DNA from: Clostridiales bacterium
GTDB lineage: Bacteria > Bacillota > Clostridia > Oscillospirales > Butyricicoccaceae
DNA: 25,943 nucleotides
Direction: 5' to 3'
NCBI GenBank assembly: GCA_019421385.1
Contig: JAHZFK010000034.1
Location: 1-25,943, forward strand
Part shown: piece by piece, positions 1 to 8,259 of the stretch
How positions within the stretch are numbered: position 1 is the first letter of the stretch
Layout of the letters: each line of letters opens with the position of its first letter
The notes under the pieces: generated by a model
What the model was told of the DNA's origin: nothing
The model's database searches: none
Seen by the model: the letters and a program-made list of their open reading frames with translations, nothing else
Position numbers and translations under genes: made by a program

Positions 1-2
1 GG

Positions 3-30
3 AAAAAGACGCGGCTGGCTGCCGCGCCTT
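3..30. terminator. Possible terminator hairpin of an upstream gene
   Basis: CGCGGC (10-15) pairs with GCCGCG (21-26) around a TGGCT loop. An A-run precedes it and a short CTTAT follows. The T tail is poor, so this may be only a GC-rich hairpin at the end of a gene outside the window. Confidence 0.3.
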
Positions 31-62
31 ATACCGTAATTATTATTGTAGGAGGGATTGAG

Positions 63-623
63 ATGAATGAAGAGTTTGAAAGCTATCAGCAGCCGATTTA
101 TCACAATCTGTGGATCTATTGGCTGATGCAGCTGATCGCGTTGGTGCTGCTGCCGTTTGACCACATCATTGCCTCACTGATGGGGCTTGTCGCAGGGGTG
201 GTGCAGCTTTATGAGCTGTATACGATGCGTGATGTATCGGAAGGCATGGGGCGCGCATGGCGCACCATGCTGCTCAGTCTTGCACTGACCTTTGGCGGCT
301 TGCTGATGACGCTGCTGGCGCTTGGTTCGGTGCTCAGCATTCTGCTGTTGTTTGTCACGCTGGCAGGTCTGATTGTTATGATTGTGGCGGATTACTATTT
401 TTATTTCGCTTTGGATGAATTGATTTTCCCCCGCGGCTATAACTACCCGTCGGGGCGCATCCGCTGGTGCTTCTGGCTGTCACTGATCGGCGGGATTGTT
501 GCCACCATTGTGGGAACGTTTTCTCCTTTCGTGTCGCTTGTGGTGCAGATTATTGTGGCGGCGGTCATCGCTTGGCTGCTGTGGCAGTATTTGCAGGCGG
601 TCAAGGAAAAAGAGGGATGCTAA
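63..623 (+). CDS. Six-helix integral membrane protein of unknown function
   Basis: This 186-residue protein is almost entirely hydrophobic, with about six predicted membrane segments (roughly residues 17-35, 37-52, 68-88, 91-110, 134-151 and 155-178). Loops are short and the C-terminus (AVKEKEGC) is charged and probably cytosolic. I see no catalytic motif and do not recognise the family. Its general look is that of small YIP1-like or DUF-type membrane proteins, but that is only an impression. The start is supported by GGAGGG six bases upstream. It is a single-gene unit ended by the hairpin at 626-657. Confidence 0.75.
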   Translation: MNEEFESYQQPIYHNLWIYWLMQLIALVLLPFDHIIASLMGLVAGVVQLYELYTMRDVSEGMGRAWRTMLLSLALTFGGLLMTLLALGSVLSILLLFVTLAGLIVMIVADYYFYFALDELIFPRGYNYPSGRIRWCFWLSLIGGIVATIVGTFSPFVSLVVQIIVAAVIAWLLWQYLQAVKEKEGC

Positions 624-625
624 TG

Positions 626-657
626 AAAAAAGAGGACGGAATTTCCGTCCTCTTTTT
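626..657. terminator. Bidirectional rho-independent terminator
   Basis: AGAGGACGGAA (631-641) is the exact inverse of TTCCGTCCTCT (643-653). It has an A-run at 626-631 and a T-run at 653-657, so it works on both strands. It separates the membrane-protein gene (plus) from the converging typA-ridA unit (minus). Confidence 0.9.
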
Positions 658-675
658 ATTATCTATTGTGGTCAA

Positions 676-1062
676 TCAGCCTTTTACCGCAATGACCTCA
701 ACCTCGACCTTAGCGCCCATCGGCAGCGCTGCGACCTGCAAGCAGGAGCGCGCCGGTGCGTTTTCGGGGAAATACTTGCCGTAAACGCCGTTGAACGCAG
801 CAAAGTCGTTCATATCCGCGAGGAAGCAGGTAGTCTTGATGACGCGGTCGAACGCTACGCCGCCCTCGGCGAGTACGCAGTGCAGGTTCTGCATGACCTG
901 CTCGGTCTGCTCCTCAATGGTGGTAGCCTCGATCTTACCGGTCTTGGGATTGATCGGGATCTGGCCGGAGGTGAAAATCATATTGTTTGCAGCAACGGCC
1001 TGTGAATACGGGCCAACGGCTGCGGGTGCGAGATCAGTATGCAGTACTTCTTTAACAGACAT
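676..1062 (-). CDS. ridA: RidA family enamine/imine deaminase
   Basis: This 128-residue protein matches the RidA/YjgF/YER057c family in length and signature. RidA hydrolyses reactive enamine/imine intermediates, such as 2-aminoacrylate made by PLP enzymes, in the cytosol. The C-terminal signature region (residues 103-127) includes Arg105, which binds the substrate carboxylate, and Glu120. GPYSQA (17-22) and the TSGQ motif (31-34) are also typical. The start has AAAGGAG seven bases upstream. It lies 31 bases behind typA on the same strand and is probably co-transcribed, ending at the terminator at 626-657. Family assignment is firm; the physiological substrate is not shown by the sequence. Confidence 0.95.
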   Translation of the reverse strand: MSVKEVLHTDLAPAAVGPYSQAVAANNMIFTSGQIPINPKTGKIEATTIEEQTEQVMQNLHCVLAEGGVAFDRVIKTTCFLADMNDFAAFNGVYGKYFPENAPARSCLQVAALPMGAKVEVEVIAVKG

Positions 1063-1093
1063 GGATAAAACTCCTTTATTGCAATAAAATGGA

Positions 1094-2920
1094 TTACTTT
1101 TTGCCGCCCTTGACCTTTTTCAGACGTTCGGTGTTGGACAGGATTTTTTTGCGGATGCGCACGCTCTTGGGCGTGATCTCAAGCAGCTCATCATCCGAGA
1201 TAAACTCAAGTGCCGCTTCGATCGACATCTGACGCGGCGGGATCAGGCGCAGCGCGTCATCCGAACCGGAGGCACGCATGTTGGTCAGCTGCTTTTTCTT
1301 GCAGACATTGACCGCCATATCGTCGCCACGCGGGTTTTCACCGATGACCATGCCCTCGTACACCTGCGTGCCCGGCCCAATGAACAGCGGGCCGCGCTCC
1401 TGCGCGTTGAACAGGCCGTAGCCGACGGCTTCACCGGTTTCAAATGCGATCAGCGAACCGGTGGTGCGCTTGGAGATATCGCCCTTGTACGGCTGATAGC
1501 TGTGGAATACCGAGGACAGCACGCCCTCGCCCTTGGTGTCGGTCAGGAACTCGGTGCGATAGCCGAACAGGCCGCGCGCCGGGATCAGGAATTCCAGACG
1601 CATGCGATCTGCGCCCTTGGGGTTCATGGACACCAGCTCGCCCTTGCGGCTGCCCATCTTCTCCATGATGGAACCGACTGCATCCTGCGGCACGTCCGCG
1701 ATCATGCGCTCGACCGGCTCGCACTTGACACCGTCGATTTCCTTGAACAGTGCCTTTGGCGCGCCAACCTGGAACTCATAGCCTTCGCGGCGCAGGTTTT
1801 CAATCAGGATGGACAGGTGCATTTCACCGCGGCCGCAGACGCGGAACGCGTCAGTCGTGTCAGTCTCGTTGACGCGCAGGGAAACGTCCTTGAGCAGCTC
1901 GCGGAACAGGCGCTCGCGCAAGTGGCGCGAGGTGACAAACTTGCCTTCCTTGCCCGCAAACGGCGAATCGTTGACCGAGAAGGTCATCTCGACCGTCGGC
2001 TCGGAGATCTTGACGAAAGGCAACGCCTCGACGTGCTCAGGGTCGCACAGGGTTTCACCGATGGTGACGTTTTCAATGCCCGAGAAGCAAACGATTTCGC
2101 CAGCCTTGGCTTCATCCACCGGCTTGCGGTCCAGCTCTTCGATGGTGTAGAGCGTGACGACCTTGGCGTTATACGGCTGGGTTGCGCCGTGATAGTCGCA
2201 GACCGTGACCTGCTGGCCGACCTTCATCGAGCCGCGCTCGATGCGGCCGATGCCGATGCGGCCGACATACTCGTTGTAGTCGATCGAAGAGACCAGCATC
2301 TGGGTCGGGCCTTCGATGTCGACCTGCGGTGCCGGGATGTGTTCGAGAATCTGCTCAAACAGCGGGGTCAGATCGGTGCCCTCGGTGTTCGGGGACATGG
2401 ATGCAGTACCCGCGCGGCCCGAGCAATACACGATTGGGCTGTCCAGCTGCTCGTCGGATGCGTCGAGGTTTAAAAGCAGCTCGAGCACCTCGTCGCCGAT
2501 CTCGCCCAGACGAGCATCCGGACGGTCGATCTTGTTGATGGCAACGATGATCTTATGGCCAAACTCCAGCGCTTTCTGGAGGACGAAACGGGTCTGGGGC
2601 ATCGGGCCTTCCGCTGCGTCGACCAGCAGCACAACACCGTCCACCATCTTGAGGATACGCTCGACCTCACCGGAAAAGTCCGCGTGGCCCGGGGTATCGA
2701 CGATGTTGATTTTGACGCCCTTGTAATGTACCGAAGTGTTTTTTGCCAGAATGGTGATGCCGCGCTCGCGCTCGATGTCGCCCGAGTCCATGACGCGTTC
2801 TTCCACCACCTGATTTTCACGGAATGCGCCTGCCTGCTTGAGCATCTGGTCAACCAGCGTGGTCTTGCCGTGGTCAACGTGTGCGATGATGGCAATGTTG
2901 CGCAAATCGTTACGAACCAT
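1094..2920 (-). CDS. typA: Ribosome-associated translational GTPase TypA/BipA
   Basis: This 608-residue protein is a full-length TypA/BipA, an EF-G-like GTPase that binds the 70S ribosome and helps 50S assembly and translation under stress. Visible G motifs are AHVDHGKT (13-20), the switch I DIERERGITI (48-57), DTPGH (75-79) and NKID (129-132). After the G domain come an EF-Tu-like beta-barrel, two EF-G-like alpha/beta domains and the BipA-specific C-terminal domain ending in a lysine-rich tail. The start is fixed by GGAGGA seven bases upstream. Its promoter is at 2961-2989, and ridA follows 31 bases downstream in the same direction. Confidence 0.97.
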   Translation of the reverse strand: MVRNDLRNIAIIAHVDHGKTTLVDQMLKQAGAFRENQVVEERVMDSGDIERERGITILAKNTSVHYKGVKINIVDTPGHADFSGEVERILKMVDGVVLLVDAAEGPMPQTRFVLQKALEFGHKIIVAINKIDRPDARLGEIGDEVLELLLNLDASDEQLDSPIVYCSGRAGTASMSPNTEGTDLTPLFEQILEHIPAPQVDIEGPTQMLVSSIDYNEYVGRIGIGRIERGSMKVGQQVTVCDYHGATQPYNAKVVTLYTIEELDRKPVDEAKAGEIVCFSGIENVTIGETLCDPEHVEALPFVKISEPTVEMTFSVNDSPFAGKEGKFVTSRHLRERLFRELLKDVSLRVNETDTTDAFRVCGRGEMHLSILIENLRREGYEFQVGAPKALFKEIDGVKCEPVERMIADVPQDAVGSIMEKMGSRKGELVSMNPKGADRMRLEFLIPARGLFGYRTEFLTDTKGEGVLSSVFHSYQPYKGDISKRTTGSLIAFETGEAVGYGLFNAQERGPLFIGPGTQVYEGMVIGENPRGDDMAVNVCKKKQLTNMRASGSDDALRLIPPRQMSIEAALEFISDDELLEITPKSVRIRKKILSNTERLKKVKGGKK

Positions 2921-2960
2921 ATCTATTCCTCCATCTGCGGGTGATTTTCATGCAGATAAT

Positions 2961-2989
2961 ATTATACCCGCTTTTCAGTGGGTTTTCCA
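2961..2989 (-). promoter_or_regulatory. Sigma-A promoter of typA-ridA
   Basis: On the minus strand TGGAAA (2984-2989) is followed after 17 bases by a perfect TATAAT (2961-2966). This gives a leader of about 35 bases to the typA start. The same TGGAAA-17-TATAAT arrangement serves rfbA on the other strand. Confidence 0.75.
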
Positions 2990-3122
2990 CCTGTGTTATC
3001 ATCAAAATTCGCGTAAAAAACGCACGCAAAACTGGTATTTTTGTGATTTTGCGTCCGCTGACAGGCCTTTGCTGCCAAACGGAAAATGATGCGCAGCGCA
3101 AGCGGAAAATACCGGCCAGCTA

Positions 3123-3151
3123 TGGAAATACAGCGGGCGATATGCTATAAT
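3123..3151 (+). promoter_or_regulatory. Extended -10 promoter of rfbA-yjbQ
   Basis: TGGAAA (3123-3128) lies 17 bases before TATAAT (3146-3151), which is preceded by TGC to form an extended -10 (TGCTATAAT, 3143-3151). The ATG of rfbA lies 38 bases downstream of the -10. Confidence 0.75.
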
Positions 3152-3188
3152 GATTTCGCAATACAGAACAGAGATAGAGGAAAAGGAT

Positions 3189-4046
3189 ATGAAAGGAATT
3201 ATTCTTGCTGCGGGAAAAGGCTCGCGCCTGTATCCGATGACACGGCCAGTTTGCAAGCCGTTGCTTCCAGTGTATGATAAGCCGATGATCTACTATCCGC
3301 TGGCGGTGTTGCTGCAGGCGGGTATCCGCGATATTCTTATCATTATCCCACCCGGAGAGGAAGGACCGTTTTATCGGCTGCTCGGCTCGGGCGGACGCTT
3401 CGGTGTGCATATCACCTATGAGGTGCAGGAGGTCGCGCGCGGCATTGCGGACGCGCTGCTGATCGGCGAGCAGTTTATCGGTGAGGATGATGTCTGTCTG
3501 GTGCTGGGCGATAATATTTTTTATTCGCCGGACTTTGAAAGCTATTTGCAGCAGGCGCTGCGTTTGGGGCAGGGAGCTTGCGTGTTCGGGTATTATGTGG
3601 AAGATCCGCGCGCGTTTGGCGTGGTGGAGTTTGACGAGGAAGGCCGCGCGGTGTCTATCGAGGAAAAACCGCGCCATCCGAAGTCCAATTATATCGTGCC
3701 CGGCCTGTATTTCTATGATAATTCGGTCATGGAAATCGCTCACAATCTGAAACCGTCCGCGCGTGGTGAGATGGAGATCACGGATGTCAATCTGGAATAT
3801 CTGCGCCGCGGCGCGCTGCGCGTGGTCAAGCTGGATCAGGATTTTGTCTGGCTGGACGCAGGCACGGCGGAAAACCTGCTCGATTCCGCGCAGGCAGTCA
3901 AGCGGGTGCAGGATGAGACCGGCCGTTATATCGCTTGTCTGGAGGAGATCGCCTACCAGCGGGGCTATATCAGCCATCAGACGCTACAGCGGCATGCATC
4001 CGATCTGAGTAAAACCTTGTATGGACAATACTTGCAATGCCTATAA
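3189..4046 (+). CDS. rfbA: Glucose-1-phosphate thymidylyltransferase (RmlA/RfbA)
   Basis: This 285-residue nucleotidyltransferase makes dTDP-glucose from glucose 1-phosphate and dTTP, the first step towards dTDP-rhamnose and related sugars of the envelope. The N-terminal glycine-rich loop LAAGKGSRLYPMT (6-18), the GDNIFY metal/substrate segment, the EKPRHPKSNY lysine motif and FVWLDAGT near the C-terminus are all diagnostic of RmlA. I place the start at 3189, not at an in-frame ATG 39 bases upstream: the protein then begins directly with the conserved MKGIILAAG, and AGAGG lies eight bases before it. That upstream ATG overlaps the -10 box. rfbBCD are not in the window, so it is separated from its pathway partners. 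Confidence 0.96.
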   Translation: MKGIILAAGKGSRLYPMTRPVCKPLLPVYDKPMIYYPLAVLLQAGIRDILIIIPPGEEGPFYRLLGSGGRFGVHITYEVQEVARGIADALLIGEQFIGEDDVCLVLGDNIFYSPDFESYLQQALRLGQGACVFGYYVEDPRAFGVVEFDEEGRAVSIEEKPRHPKSNYIVPGLYFYDNSVMEIAHNLKPSARGEMEITDVNLEYLRRGALRVVKLDQDFVWLDAGTAENLLDSAQAVKRVQDETGRYIACLEEIAYQRGYISHQTLQRHASDLSKTLYGQYLQCL

Positions 4047-4061
4047 AGGAGCATCCCAACT

Positions 4062-4514
4062 ATGGCAGTTTATACCGAAACCAAAACCTATCATACCCGC
4101 GCCCATATGGGTATGATCGACGTGACCGATGACTTCCGCGCTGCGGTGCACAATGCCTGCCGCAACACGGGCATCAAGTCTGGCATCATCACCGGCTTTA
4201 CGACCGGCGGCGTGGCGGGTCTGACCACATTGGAGTTTGAGCCGGGTATGGTGCACCATGATCTGAAAGCGGCAATGGATGTGTTTTCGCCTTATACAGA
4301 CGAGACCGGCCGTGTGATCCATTATCATCACCATGACACGTGGCATGACGACAACGGCTCGTCGCACATCAAGGCGGCGCTGCTCAGCCCGTTCATCGTC
4401 ATCCCGTTTGTCGAAGGGGAGATCACCATCGGCCCGTGGCAGAACTTGACGCTTGTGGAGTGCGACACCCGCGACCGCACGCGTGACATTGTTTTTCAGG
4501 TGATGGGTGAATAA
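4062..4514 (+). CDS. YjbQ/UPF0047 family protein
   Basis: This 150-residue protein belongs to the YjbQ (UPF0047) family, annotated in databases as secondary thiamine-phosphate synthase enzymes on the basis of weak thiamine-phosphate synthase activity. The family pattern is clear: a histidine- and aspartate-rich stretch at residues 87-97, then SHIKAALLSP (101-110), and EGEITIGPWQNLTLVE (118-133) near the C-terminus. The conserved histidines probably bind a metal. The start has AAAGGAG nine bases upstream. It lies 15 bases behind rfbA and shares its promoter and terminator, though no functional link to sugar nucleotides is known. The physiological role remains open. Confidence 0.9.
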   Translation: MAVYTETKTYHTRAHMGMIDVTDDFRAAVHNACRNTGIKSGIITGFTTGGVAGLTTLEFEPGMVHHDLKAAMDVFSPYTDETGRVIHYHHHDTWHDDNGSSHIKAALLSPFIVIPFVEGEITIGPWQNLTLVECDTRDRTRDIVFQVMGE

Positions 4515-4525
4515 CAGGGCAATGC

Positions 4526-4557
4526 AAAAACCGGCAGCAAAATGCTGCCGGTTTTTT
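4526..4557 (+). terminator. Rho-independent terminator of rfbA-yjbQ
   Basis: CCGGCAGCA (4531-4539) pairs perfectly with TGCTGCCGG (4543-4551) around an AAA loop, followed by TTTTTT. An A-run upstream would also allow some activity on the minus strand. Confidence 0.93.
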
Positions 4558-4575
4558 GTTTCCGAACAAATAGGG

Positions 4576-4610
4576 AAAAGCCGCAGGGATGCAGAACCCT
4601 GCGGCTTTTT
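4576..4610. terminator. Second hairpin terminator, likely for bcd-etfB-etfA
   Basis: AAAAGCCGCAGGG (4576-4588) pairs with CCCTGCGGCTTTT (4597-4609) around an eight-base loop, with T-runs in both directions. It most likely ends the minus-strand bcd-etfB-etfA transcript and backs up the terminator just before it. Confidence 0.85.
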
Positions 4611-4611
4611 A

Positions 4612-4777
4612 TGGGAAACTCCACACTGAAACGGGAAGGAGAACAGCGCCGGATACGCTGTGGCTTAACAGCGGATCATAACACCGCGGGATGCTCCGGC
4701 CCGTGGCGGGGAAATAAGTAGGAGAATAGGAGGTACAACAAGCGCTGCCCGAGGGATCAGTGAGGAAAGAGAGGGCT
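4612..4777. other. Non-coding stretch with two hairpins behind etfA
   Basis: This spacer lies between etfA's stop and the terminator. It can form ACAGCG/CGCTGT (7-base loop, about 4644-4662) and CCGCGGG/CCCGTGG (9-base loop, about 4684-4706). A plus-strand AGGAGG near 4728 is followed by no credible open frame of its own. It may be a long 3' untranslated region; I cannot assign a function. Confidence 0.3.
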
Positions 4778-5893
4778 TTACTTGGAAGCCTTTGCAGCCT
4801 TGATCGCGTCGATCATCATCGGAACAACCTTGAACAGATCGCCGCAGATGCCGTAATCTGCTACGTCAAAGATCGGAGCGGAGTCCGCCTTATTGACTGC
4901 GATGATGCACTCAGAATCCTGCATACCAGCCTTGTGCTGGATCGCACCGGAGATACCCAGCGCAACATACAGCTTCGGATGTACGGTCTTGCCGGTCTGG
5001 CCTACCTGATGGTCAGCCGTCAGCCAGCCAGCGTCGATTGCCGCACGGGAACCGCCGACAACACCGCCGAACAGGCCAGCCAGCTCTTCCGCCAGCTTGA
5101 TACCGGTCTCAACGTCCTTGGAAATGCCGCGGCCGACAGATACGACCACTTCAGCGCCGGTCAGGTCAACCAGCTCCTTGGCTTCCTTGACAACTTCCAG
5201 AACCTTGGTCTGGATGTCTGCATCGGACAGCTGTGCCTCTACCTTCTCAACAACAACAGCGTTTGCCTTCGCCTCGTCGTACTCGCCCTTCTTCAGAACG
5301 CCCGGACGAACGGTTGCCATCTGGGGACGGAAGCGCGGGCAGATGATGGTTGCCATCAGGTGACCGCCGAATGCCGGACGGGTCATCTTCAGGTTGCGGT
5401 CAGCACGGTCGAGCGCGTCGATCTGTGCCTCAGGCAGAGTGGATGCTTCCTTCAGGAACGCAGCGTACTTCTCAACGTCAACGTCGAGATGCGTGCAGTC
5501 CGCGGTCAGGCCGGTGTGCAGACGAGCTGCGCAGCGCGGGCCGAGGTCACGGCCGATGTTGGTCGCCGCGATCAGCATGATTTCCGGCTTCTTAGCCATA
5601 ACAACGTCGCAAATCACCTTTGCATATGCATCGGTGGTGTAGGTCTCGAGACGGTCGTCCTCGCAGGCCAGAACCTTGTCCGCGCCATAAGCGCCCAGTT
5701 CCTTGGCCATTGCGTCGCCTACGCCCTTGCCGCCCAGCAGCAGGCCGCAAACTTCGGTACCCATATCGTCCGCCAGCTTACGCGCCTCGGAAATCAGCTC
5801 CAGCACGGTCGGCTGCAGCTTGCCCTGGCGCTGCTCACAGAATACCCATACGCCGGAAAAATCGGCGAGGTTGGTGTTATTGAAATCAGCCAT
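4778..5893 (-). CDS. etfA: Electron transfer flavoprotein subunit alpha
   Basis: This 371-residue EtfA carries the FAD-binding C-terminal domain seen in all ETF alpha subunits: GGVVGGSRAAIDAGW (276-290), QVGQTGKTV (296-304) and GISGAIQH (313-320). The N-terminal half is the ETF alpha/beta-type nucleotide-binding fold. With EtfB and Bcd it should form the cytosolic Bcd/EtfAB complex, which in Clostridia couples crotonyl-CoA reduction by NADH to ferredoxin reduction (flavin-based bifurcation). Bifurcation is inferred from the operon and family. It starts 21 bases behind etfB with AAAGGGGAA upstream and is the last gene of the unit. Confidence 0.95.
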   Translation of the reverse strand: MADFNNTNLADFSGVWVFCEQRQGKLQPTVLELISEARKLADDMGTEVCGLLLGGKGVGDAMAKELGAYGADKVLACEDDRLETYTTDAYAKVICDVVMAKKPEIMLIAATNIGRDLGPRCAARLHTGLTADCTHLDVDVEKYAAFLKEASTLPEAQIDALDRADRNLKMTRPAFGGHLMATIICPRFRPQMATVRPGVLKKGEYDEAKANAVVVEKVEAQLSDADIQTKVLEVVKEAKELVDLTGAEVVVSVGRGISKDVETGIKLAEELAGLFGGVVGGSRAAIDAGWLTADHQVGQTGKTVHPKLYVALGISGAIQHKAGMQDSECIIAVNKADSAPIFDVADYGICGDLFKVVPMMIDAIKAAKASK

Positions 5894-5914
5894 TGTTCAA
5901 TATTCCCCTTTCAG

Positions 5915-6715
5915 TTAAATGATGTGCTTCTTCTGAAGCTCGCCAACCAGCTCCTGGCAGGTGGACATATCGGCGCCTTCCAGCATCTTGCCCTGACCCT
6001 TCTGCGGGGGCGTAAAGGACTTGAAGATGTTGGTGGGAGAACCCTTCAGGCCGATGGTAGCCGGATCGATCAGCGGATCATCCTTGAGGGCGTTGTAGTC
6101 ATAAACAGTTACCGGCTTGTCATAGCAGCCCATGATGCCCTTGATGGACATATAACGGGGAACATTCAGCTCCTTGATGCAGGTCAGCAGGCAGGGAGTG
6201 TGGGTCTGGATGGTCATGTAGCCGTCCTCGAGCATGCGCTTGACGGTGACGGTGTTGCCTTCCTTCTGAATTTCCGCAGCGTAGGAGATCTGTGGGATAT
6301 TGAGCTTTTCCGCGATCTGAGAGCCTACCTGCGCGGTGTCGCCGTCGATTGCCTGACGGCCGCAGAATACGATATCATCATCCTCAATGCCGAGCTTCTT
6401 GATGGCAGCGGCGAGGATTTGAGAGGTTGCAAAGGTATCCGAACCGCCGAACTCACGGCCGGAAACCAGAATGGCTTCGTCCGCACCCATTGCGAGCAAC
6501 TCACGGAGCATGCCTTCTGCCGGGGGAGGACCCATGGTGACAACAACAACCTTGCAGCCGGTTGCATCCTTGAGCTTGAGGGCTGCTTCTACTGCGTTCT
6601 TATCGTCCGGGTTGATGATGGTGGCCATGGATGCGCGGTTCAGGGTGCCGTCGGGATTGACCGCAACCTTGCCGGAGGTATCCGGAACCTGCTTTACACA
6701 AACAATTGCTTTCAT
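5915..6715 (-). CDS. etfB: Electron transfer flavoprotein subunit beta
   Basis: This 266-residue EtfB is the partner of EtfA in the butyryl-CoA dehydrogenase complex. In bifurcating homologues it binds the FAD at which NADH is oxidised and electrons are split. Typical features are the N-terminal MKAIVCVKQVPDT, the NPDDKNAVEAAL helix (36-47) shared by clostridial EtfB proteins, and the FCGRQAIDGDTAQVG nucleotide-binding loop in the middle. AGGAGG lies eight bases before the start. It sits 21 bases behind bcd and 21 bases before etfA, so all three are one operon in the common order bcd-etfB-etfA. Confidence 0.95.
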   Translation of the reverse strand: MKAIVCVKQVPDTSGKVAVNPDGTLNRASMATIINPDDKNAVEAALKLKDATGCKVVVVTMGPPPAEGMLRELLAMGADEAILVSGREFGGSDTFATSQILAAAIKKLGIEDDDIVFCGRQAIDGDTAQVGSQIAEKLNIPQISYAAEIQKEGNTVTVKRMLEDGYMTIQTHTPCLLTCIKELNVPRYMSIKGIMGCYDKPVTVYDYNALKDDPLIDPATIGLKGSPTNIFKSFTPPQKGQGKMLEGADMSTCQELVGELQKKHII

Positions 6716-6736
6716 GTTCTGTTTTCCTCCTATTCC

Positions 6737-7879
6737 TTACTTGCCGAGAATGTTGCCGGAGATAACGACGCGCTGGATTTCGCTCGTGCCTTCGTAGATC
6801 TCGGTGATCTTGGCGTCACGCATCATGCGCTCAACCGGGTAATCCTTGGTGTAGCCGTAGCCGCCGTGGATCTGAACCGCCTTGGTGGTGATCTTCATGG
6901 CAGCTTCGGAAGCGAACAGCTTGGCGGTTGCTGCGTCAACCGTGAAGCGTGCGCCCTCGCTCTTGAGGGAAGCAGCCTTGTAGGTCAGCAGGCGGGCAGC
7001 TTCGATGGCAACGTGCATATCGGCAAAGACGAACTGGGTGTTCTGGAACTTGGCGATCGGACGACCGAACTGCTCACGGGTCTTGGCAAAGTTGATGGAT
7101 TCCTCCATTGCGCCCTCAGCAATGCCGAGCGCCTGCGCTGCGATGCCGATACGGCCACCGTCCAGCGTCTGCATGGCGATCTTGAAGCCCTTGCCTTCCT
7201 GACCGAGCAGGTTTTCCTTCGGTACAATGCAGTCAGTGAACACGATTTCCGCCGTGGGCGAGCCGTGCAGGCCGAGCTTTTCCTCGTGCTTGCCGACAGA
7301 GAAGCCCGGGAACGAGCTTTCCACGATGAACGCAGAAATGCCGCGGGTGCCCTTGGACTTATCGGTCATGGCGAATACAACGAAAACATCCGCCACATAA
7401 CCGTTGGTGATGAAGATCTTGGAACCGTTCAGGACATAATGGTCGCCGTCGAGAACCGCGGTGCAGGTACCCTTGGCAGCGTCCGAACCAGCGTCCGGCT
7501 CGGTCAGCGCGAACGCGCCTACCTTGTGACCTTCGGTCAGCATGCGCAGGTACTTTTCCTTCTGCGCGGGCGTGCCATGCTGGATGATCGGGCCGCAGCA
7601 CAGGCCGTTGTGGGTAGCGAGAATATCGCCGGTGGAAGCGCACTGCTTGCTCAGCTCTTCGATGGCGATGGCGGAGCAAATGTCGTCCGCGCCGGCGCCG
7701 CCGAACTCTTCCGGTACGATCATGCCCATAACGCCCAGATCGAACAGCTTTTCGATGGTCTCACGGGGATAAGTAGAGGTTTTGTCGGTTTCCGCAGCGA
7801 TGGGCTTGACTTCGTTTTCGGTGAAGTCATGCATCATCTGGCGAACCAGTTCCTGTTCACGGGTCAGATGGAAATCCAT
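6737..7879 (-). CDS. bcd: Acyl-CoA dehydrogenase, probably butyryl-CoA dehydrogenase
   Basis: This 380-residue FAD enzyme reduces crotonyl-CoA to butyryl-CoA in the butyrate pathway. Visible signatures are GAFALTEPDAGSD (121-133) and, near the C-terminus, QIHGGYGYTKDYPVERMMRD (336-355). The catalytic base is Glu363 in IYEGTSEIQR, the position used by short-chain enzymes. I choose the ATG at 7879 over an in-frame TTG six bases upstream: AAAGGAGA lies eight bases before the ATG but only two before the TTG. Direct linkage to etfBA makes the butyryl-CoA assignment likely, though the substrate chain length is inferred. Genes for thiolase, 3-hydroxybutyryl-CoA dehydrogenase and crotonase are not in this window. 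Confidence 0.93.
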   Translation of the reverse strand: MDFHLTREQELVRQMMHDFTENEVKPIAAETDKTSTYPRETIEKLFDLGVMGMIVPEEFGGAGADDICSAIAIEELSKQCASTGDILATHNGLCCGPIIQHGTPAQKEKYLRMLTEGHKVGAFALTEPDAGSDAAKGTCTAVLDGDHYVLNGSKIFITNGYVADVFVVFAMTDKSKGTRGISAFIVESSFPGFSVGKHEEKLGLHGSPTAEIVFTDCIVPKENLLGQEGKGFKIAMQTLDGGRIGIAAQALGIAEGAMEESINFAKTREQFGRPIAKFQNTQFVFADMHVAIEAARLLTYKAASLKSEGARFTVDAATAKLFASEAAMKITTKAVQIHGGYGYTKDYPVERMMRDAKITEIYEGTSEIQRVVISGNILGK

Positions 7880-8067
7880 GTTCAAGTCTCCTTTTTGTGT
7901 GGAAATTTATTGCCGATGCCGACGGAGAGCCGGCGTTCTGCCATATTCAGTCATGCCGCGCCAAACGGCAGGAAAAGACCAAGCCATCCGAGAGGAAAAG
8001 GACAACAGATGGTTTGGTTTCGGTTTCTTTTTGAATATATTATTGTTAACTTCTGTTTTCGACTATC

Positions 8068-8096
8068 AATATACCACACAGAAAATCAAGCGTCAA
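8068..8096 (-). promoter_or_regulatory. Promoter of bcd-etfB-etfA, with a 180-nt leader
   Basis: On the minus strand TTGACG (8091-8096) is followed after exactly 17 bases by TATATT (8068-8073), preceded by TGG. The predicted start near 8061 gives a leader of about 180 bases before the bcd ATG. That leader contains a weak long stem (CCAAGCCATC near 7979 with GATGGTTTGG near 8009) but no recognised riboswitch. The rest of the 431-base intergenic region 7880-8310 holds this promoter, its operator-like repeat and the divergent promoter of the flavoprotein genes. Confidence 0.75.
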
Positions 8097-8111
8097 TTGT
8101 CAAAATTGACG
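8091..8111. promoter_or_regulatory. Operator-like inverted repeat over the bcd -35 box
   Basis: CGTCAATT (8091-8098) and AATTGACG (8104-8111) are perfect inverse copies separated by GTCAA. The left arm is the -35 hexamer of the bcd promoter itself, the usual place for a repressor site. It contains a TTGACAA half-site reminiscent of Rex sites but does not fit the full Rex consensus, so the regulator is unknown. Confidence 0.5.
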
Positions 8112-8259
8112 GAATAAAACAATAAATTTGTTAAATTGTAAGTATGTTTTGGTTATTGTTGTGTAACTTCGTGAGAGAAGGGGGTGCCGTGTTGGGCAAT
8201 ATATGAAAAAGCAGGGAAGAGTATGGAGAAAAATGCACATATCAAATGCACGCAAAGTG

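Noticed and set aside
3120..3977. 285-codon open frame antisense to rfbA
   Set aside because: Shadow of rfbA, whose conserved motifs and start are clear.
8091..8111. Reading the bcd inverted repeat as a Rex site
   Set aside because: Only one half-site (TTGACAA) resembles Rex; the other half and the spacing do not fit TTGTKAA-N4-TTMACAA.
4760..8125. A 1121-codon open frame on plus, antisense to etfA, etfB and bcd
   Set aside because: It lies exactly opposite three well-recognised genes with good ribosome binding sites. Its translation has no family resemblance, and it arises from the codon bias of the true strand.
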